From JBJHBY01 sp050485745 (lineage in GTDB: Bacteria; Pseudomonadota; Gammaproteobacteria; Pseudomonadales; CAMLJR01), in the NCBI GenBank assembly GCA_050485745.1, contig JBJHBY010000210.1:1-6126 (forward strand): a DNA stretch of 6,126 nucleotides, in the 5' to 3' direction. The position numbers and the translations under genes are program-made. This document shows, one piece after another, positions 5,434 through 6,126 of the stretch. Each line of letters opens with the position of its first letter. Position 1 is the first letter of the stretch. A model generated the notes under the pieces. The model searched no databases, was not told the origin of the DNA, and saw only the letters and a program-made list of their open reading frames with translations.

Positions 5434-5449
5434 GGGCACGGAGTTTGCT
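5434..5449 (+). promoter_or_regulatory. Sigma-54 (RpoN) core promoter of fleS
   Basis: GGGCACGGAGTTTGCT matches the consensus TGGCACN5TTGCW except for the first base. The invariant GG (5435-5436) and GC (5447-5448) are separated by exactly 10 bases. Transcription would start near 5460, about 58 bases before the fleS ATG. A FleQ box upstream and the FleQ gene next door make this the likely FleQ-activated promoter of the kinase-regulator operon. Confidence 0.9.
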
Positions 5450-5472
5450 AATTCATCTGTCACTCCCCGGAG

Positions 5473-5491
5473 CGACGGCCATCTGCCGTCG
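5473..5491 (+). other. Predicted hairpin in the fleS leader
   Basis: CGACGGC (5473-5479) and GCCGTCG (5485-5491) form a perfect 7-base stem with a five-base loop CATCT. It lies about 14 bases after the predicted sigma-54 start and ends 12 bases before the GGAG ribosome binding site at 5504-5507. No U-run follows. A role in mRNA stability or translation is possible but unproven. Confidence 0.5.
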
Positions 5492-5517
5492 TCAGCAGTG
5501 CTTGGAGATGACAGCCC

Positions 5518-6126
5518 ATGACGGCTCCCGCCCCGGATCGACTCCCGGTTTTTCCCGGGCCCGCCCAGGACCCGCGCCGGCAACTGGCCGCCGCCTTCGA
5601 CCTGTTCAACGACCTGTCGCAGCAGCTCACCGAGTCCTATGCGGTGATGGAGGCGCGGGTCGGTGAGCTCAATGCCGAGCTGCACACCCTGGCCGAGCAG
5701 CGTCTGCAGGAGCTGCGCGAGAAAGAGCGTCTGGCGGCACGCCTGCAGAGCCTGCTGGCCCTGCTCCCGGCGGGTGTGGTGGTGCTCGATGCCGCTGGCC
5801 GCGTCGTCGAAAGCAATCCCGCGGCGCGCGAGCTACTGGGTGAGCCACTCGATGGCGCCCTGTGGCGTGACATCATCGCCCGGGCCTTCGCGCCGCGCAG
5901 CGACGATGGCCACGAGATTTCCCTGCGCGATGGCCGCCGCGTCAGCCTGCGCACCCGCTCCCTGGAGGGGCAGCCCGGCCAGTTGCTGCTGTTGAACGAT
6001 CTCACCGAAACCCGCGAGCTGCAGCAGCGCCTGGCCCACCACGAGCGCCTTTCGGCCATGGGGCAGATGGTGTCCTCCCTGGCCCATCAGATTCGCACAC
6101 CGGTCTCCACCGCCATGCTGTACGCC
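5518..6126 (+). CDS. fleS: Flagellar sensor histidine kinase FleS/FlrB, N-terminal part (cut by window edge)
   Basis: The frame is open for 203 codons from the ATG at 5518 to the window edge. GGAG (5504-5507) lies 10 bases upstream. Residues about 22-80 are rich in charged and leucine residues and look like a coiled coil (containing LNAELHTLAEQRLQELREKE). Residues about 78-165 form a PAS domain (LLPAGVVVLDAAGRVVESNP). Residues 170-203 begin the dimerisation/phosphoacceptor helix, with ERLSAMGQM and the H-box SLAHQIRTPVSTAMLYA, making His190 the autophosphorylation site. No membrane segment or signal peptide is present, so it is a cytoplasmic kinase, as FleS and FlrB are. The ATPase domain and the expected partner fleR/flrC lie outside the window. 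FleS phosphorylates FleR, which switches on hook and basal-body genes from sigma-54 promoters. The sigma-54 promoter and FleQ box upstream fit its place under FleQ control. Confidence 0.93.
   Translation, partial: MTAPAPDRLPVFPGPAQDPRRQLAAAFDLFNDLSQQLTESYAVMEARVGELNAELHTLAEQRLQELREKERLAARLQSLLALLPAGVVVLDAAGRVVESNPAARELLGEPLDGALWRDIIARAFAPRSDDGHEISLRDGRRVSLRTRSLEGQPGQLLLLNDLTETRELQQRLAHHERLSAMGQMVSSLAHQIRTPVSTAMLYA

Noticed and set aside
5508..5666. Alternative start of the kinase at the ATG at 5508
   Set aside because: It is in a different frame that stops at 5666 and lacks the PAS and H-box residues. The ATG at 5518 gives the FleS product.

Overview
The window comes from a GC-rich gammaproteobacterium with a polar-type flagellar regulatory system, most like the Pseudomonas FleQ-FleS or Vibrio FlrA-FlrB layout. 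The order fliS, c-di-GMP enzyme, fleQ, fleS, the FleQ protein itself and the sigma-28/sigma-54 flagellar promoters all point there. The genus cannot be fixed from this sequence; a lineage such as the Chromatiales is a guess.

Layout. Bases 1-141 are the first 47 codons of a flagellin gene on the minus strand, cut by the window edge. Bases 142-500 are a divergent control region with two opposed sigma-28 (FliA) promoters, one for fliC and one for fliS. fliS (501-917) encodes the flagellin chaperone. A 246-base gap with no clear signal leads to a REC-PAS-GGDEF-EAL protein (about 1164-3317) whose GGDEF signature has decayed to GADTF while the EAL site looks complete. It is therefore most likely a response-regulator c-di-GMP phosphodiesterase. 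Bases 3318-3540 hold a dyad, a sigma-70-like promoter and a FleQ-box-like palindrome overlapping its -35, just ahead of fleQ (3541-4986), the flagellar master activator of sigma-54 transcription. Bases 4987-5517 carry no gene. They hold an 11-unit heptamer tandem array, three REP-type palindromes in alternating orientation, a FleQ-box palindrome, an A/T-rich stretch and a strong sigma-54 core promoter. These lead into fleS/flrB (5518 to the edge), the sensor kinase, cut at its phosphorylated-histidine helix.

How it fits together. The sequence supports a compact flagellar hierarchy. FleQ is made from a sigma-70 promoter that it may itself repress. It then activates the sigma-54 promoter of fleS and, presumably, of fleR/flrC beyond the window. 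Late genes (fliC and its chaperone fliS) run from sigma-28 promoters. FleQ keeps the LFRS motif and the post-Walker-A Arg-Asn pair known to bind c-di-GMP, and the phosphodiesterase next door could lower that ligand. This is a known type of system. The less ordinary parts are the detached divergent fliS, the degenerate GGDEF domain with an insertion, and the repeat cluster between fleQ and fleS.
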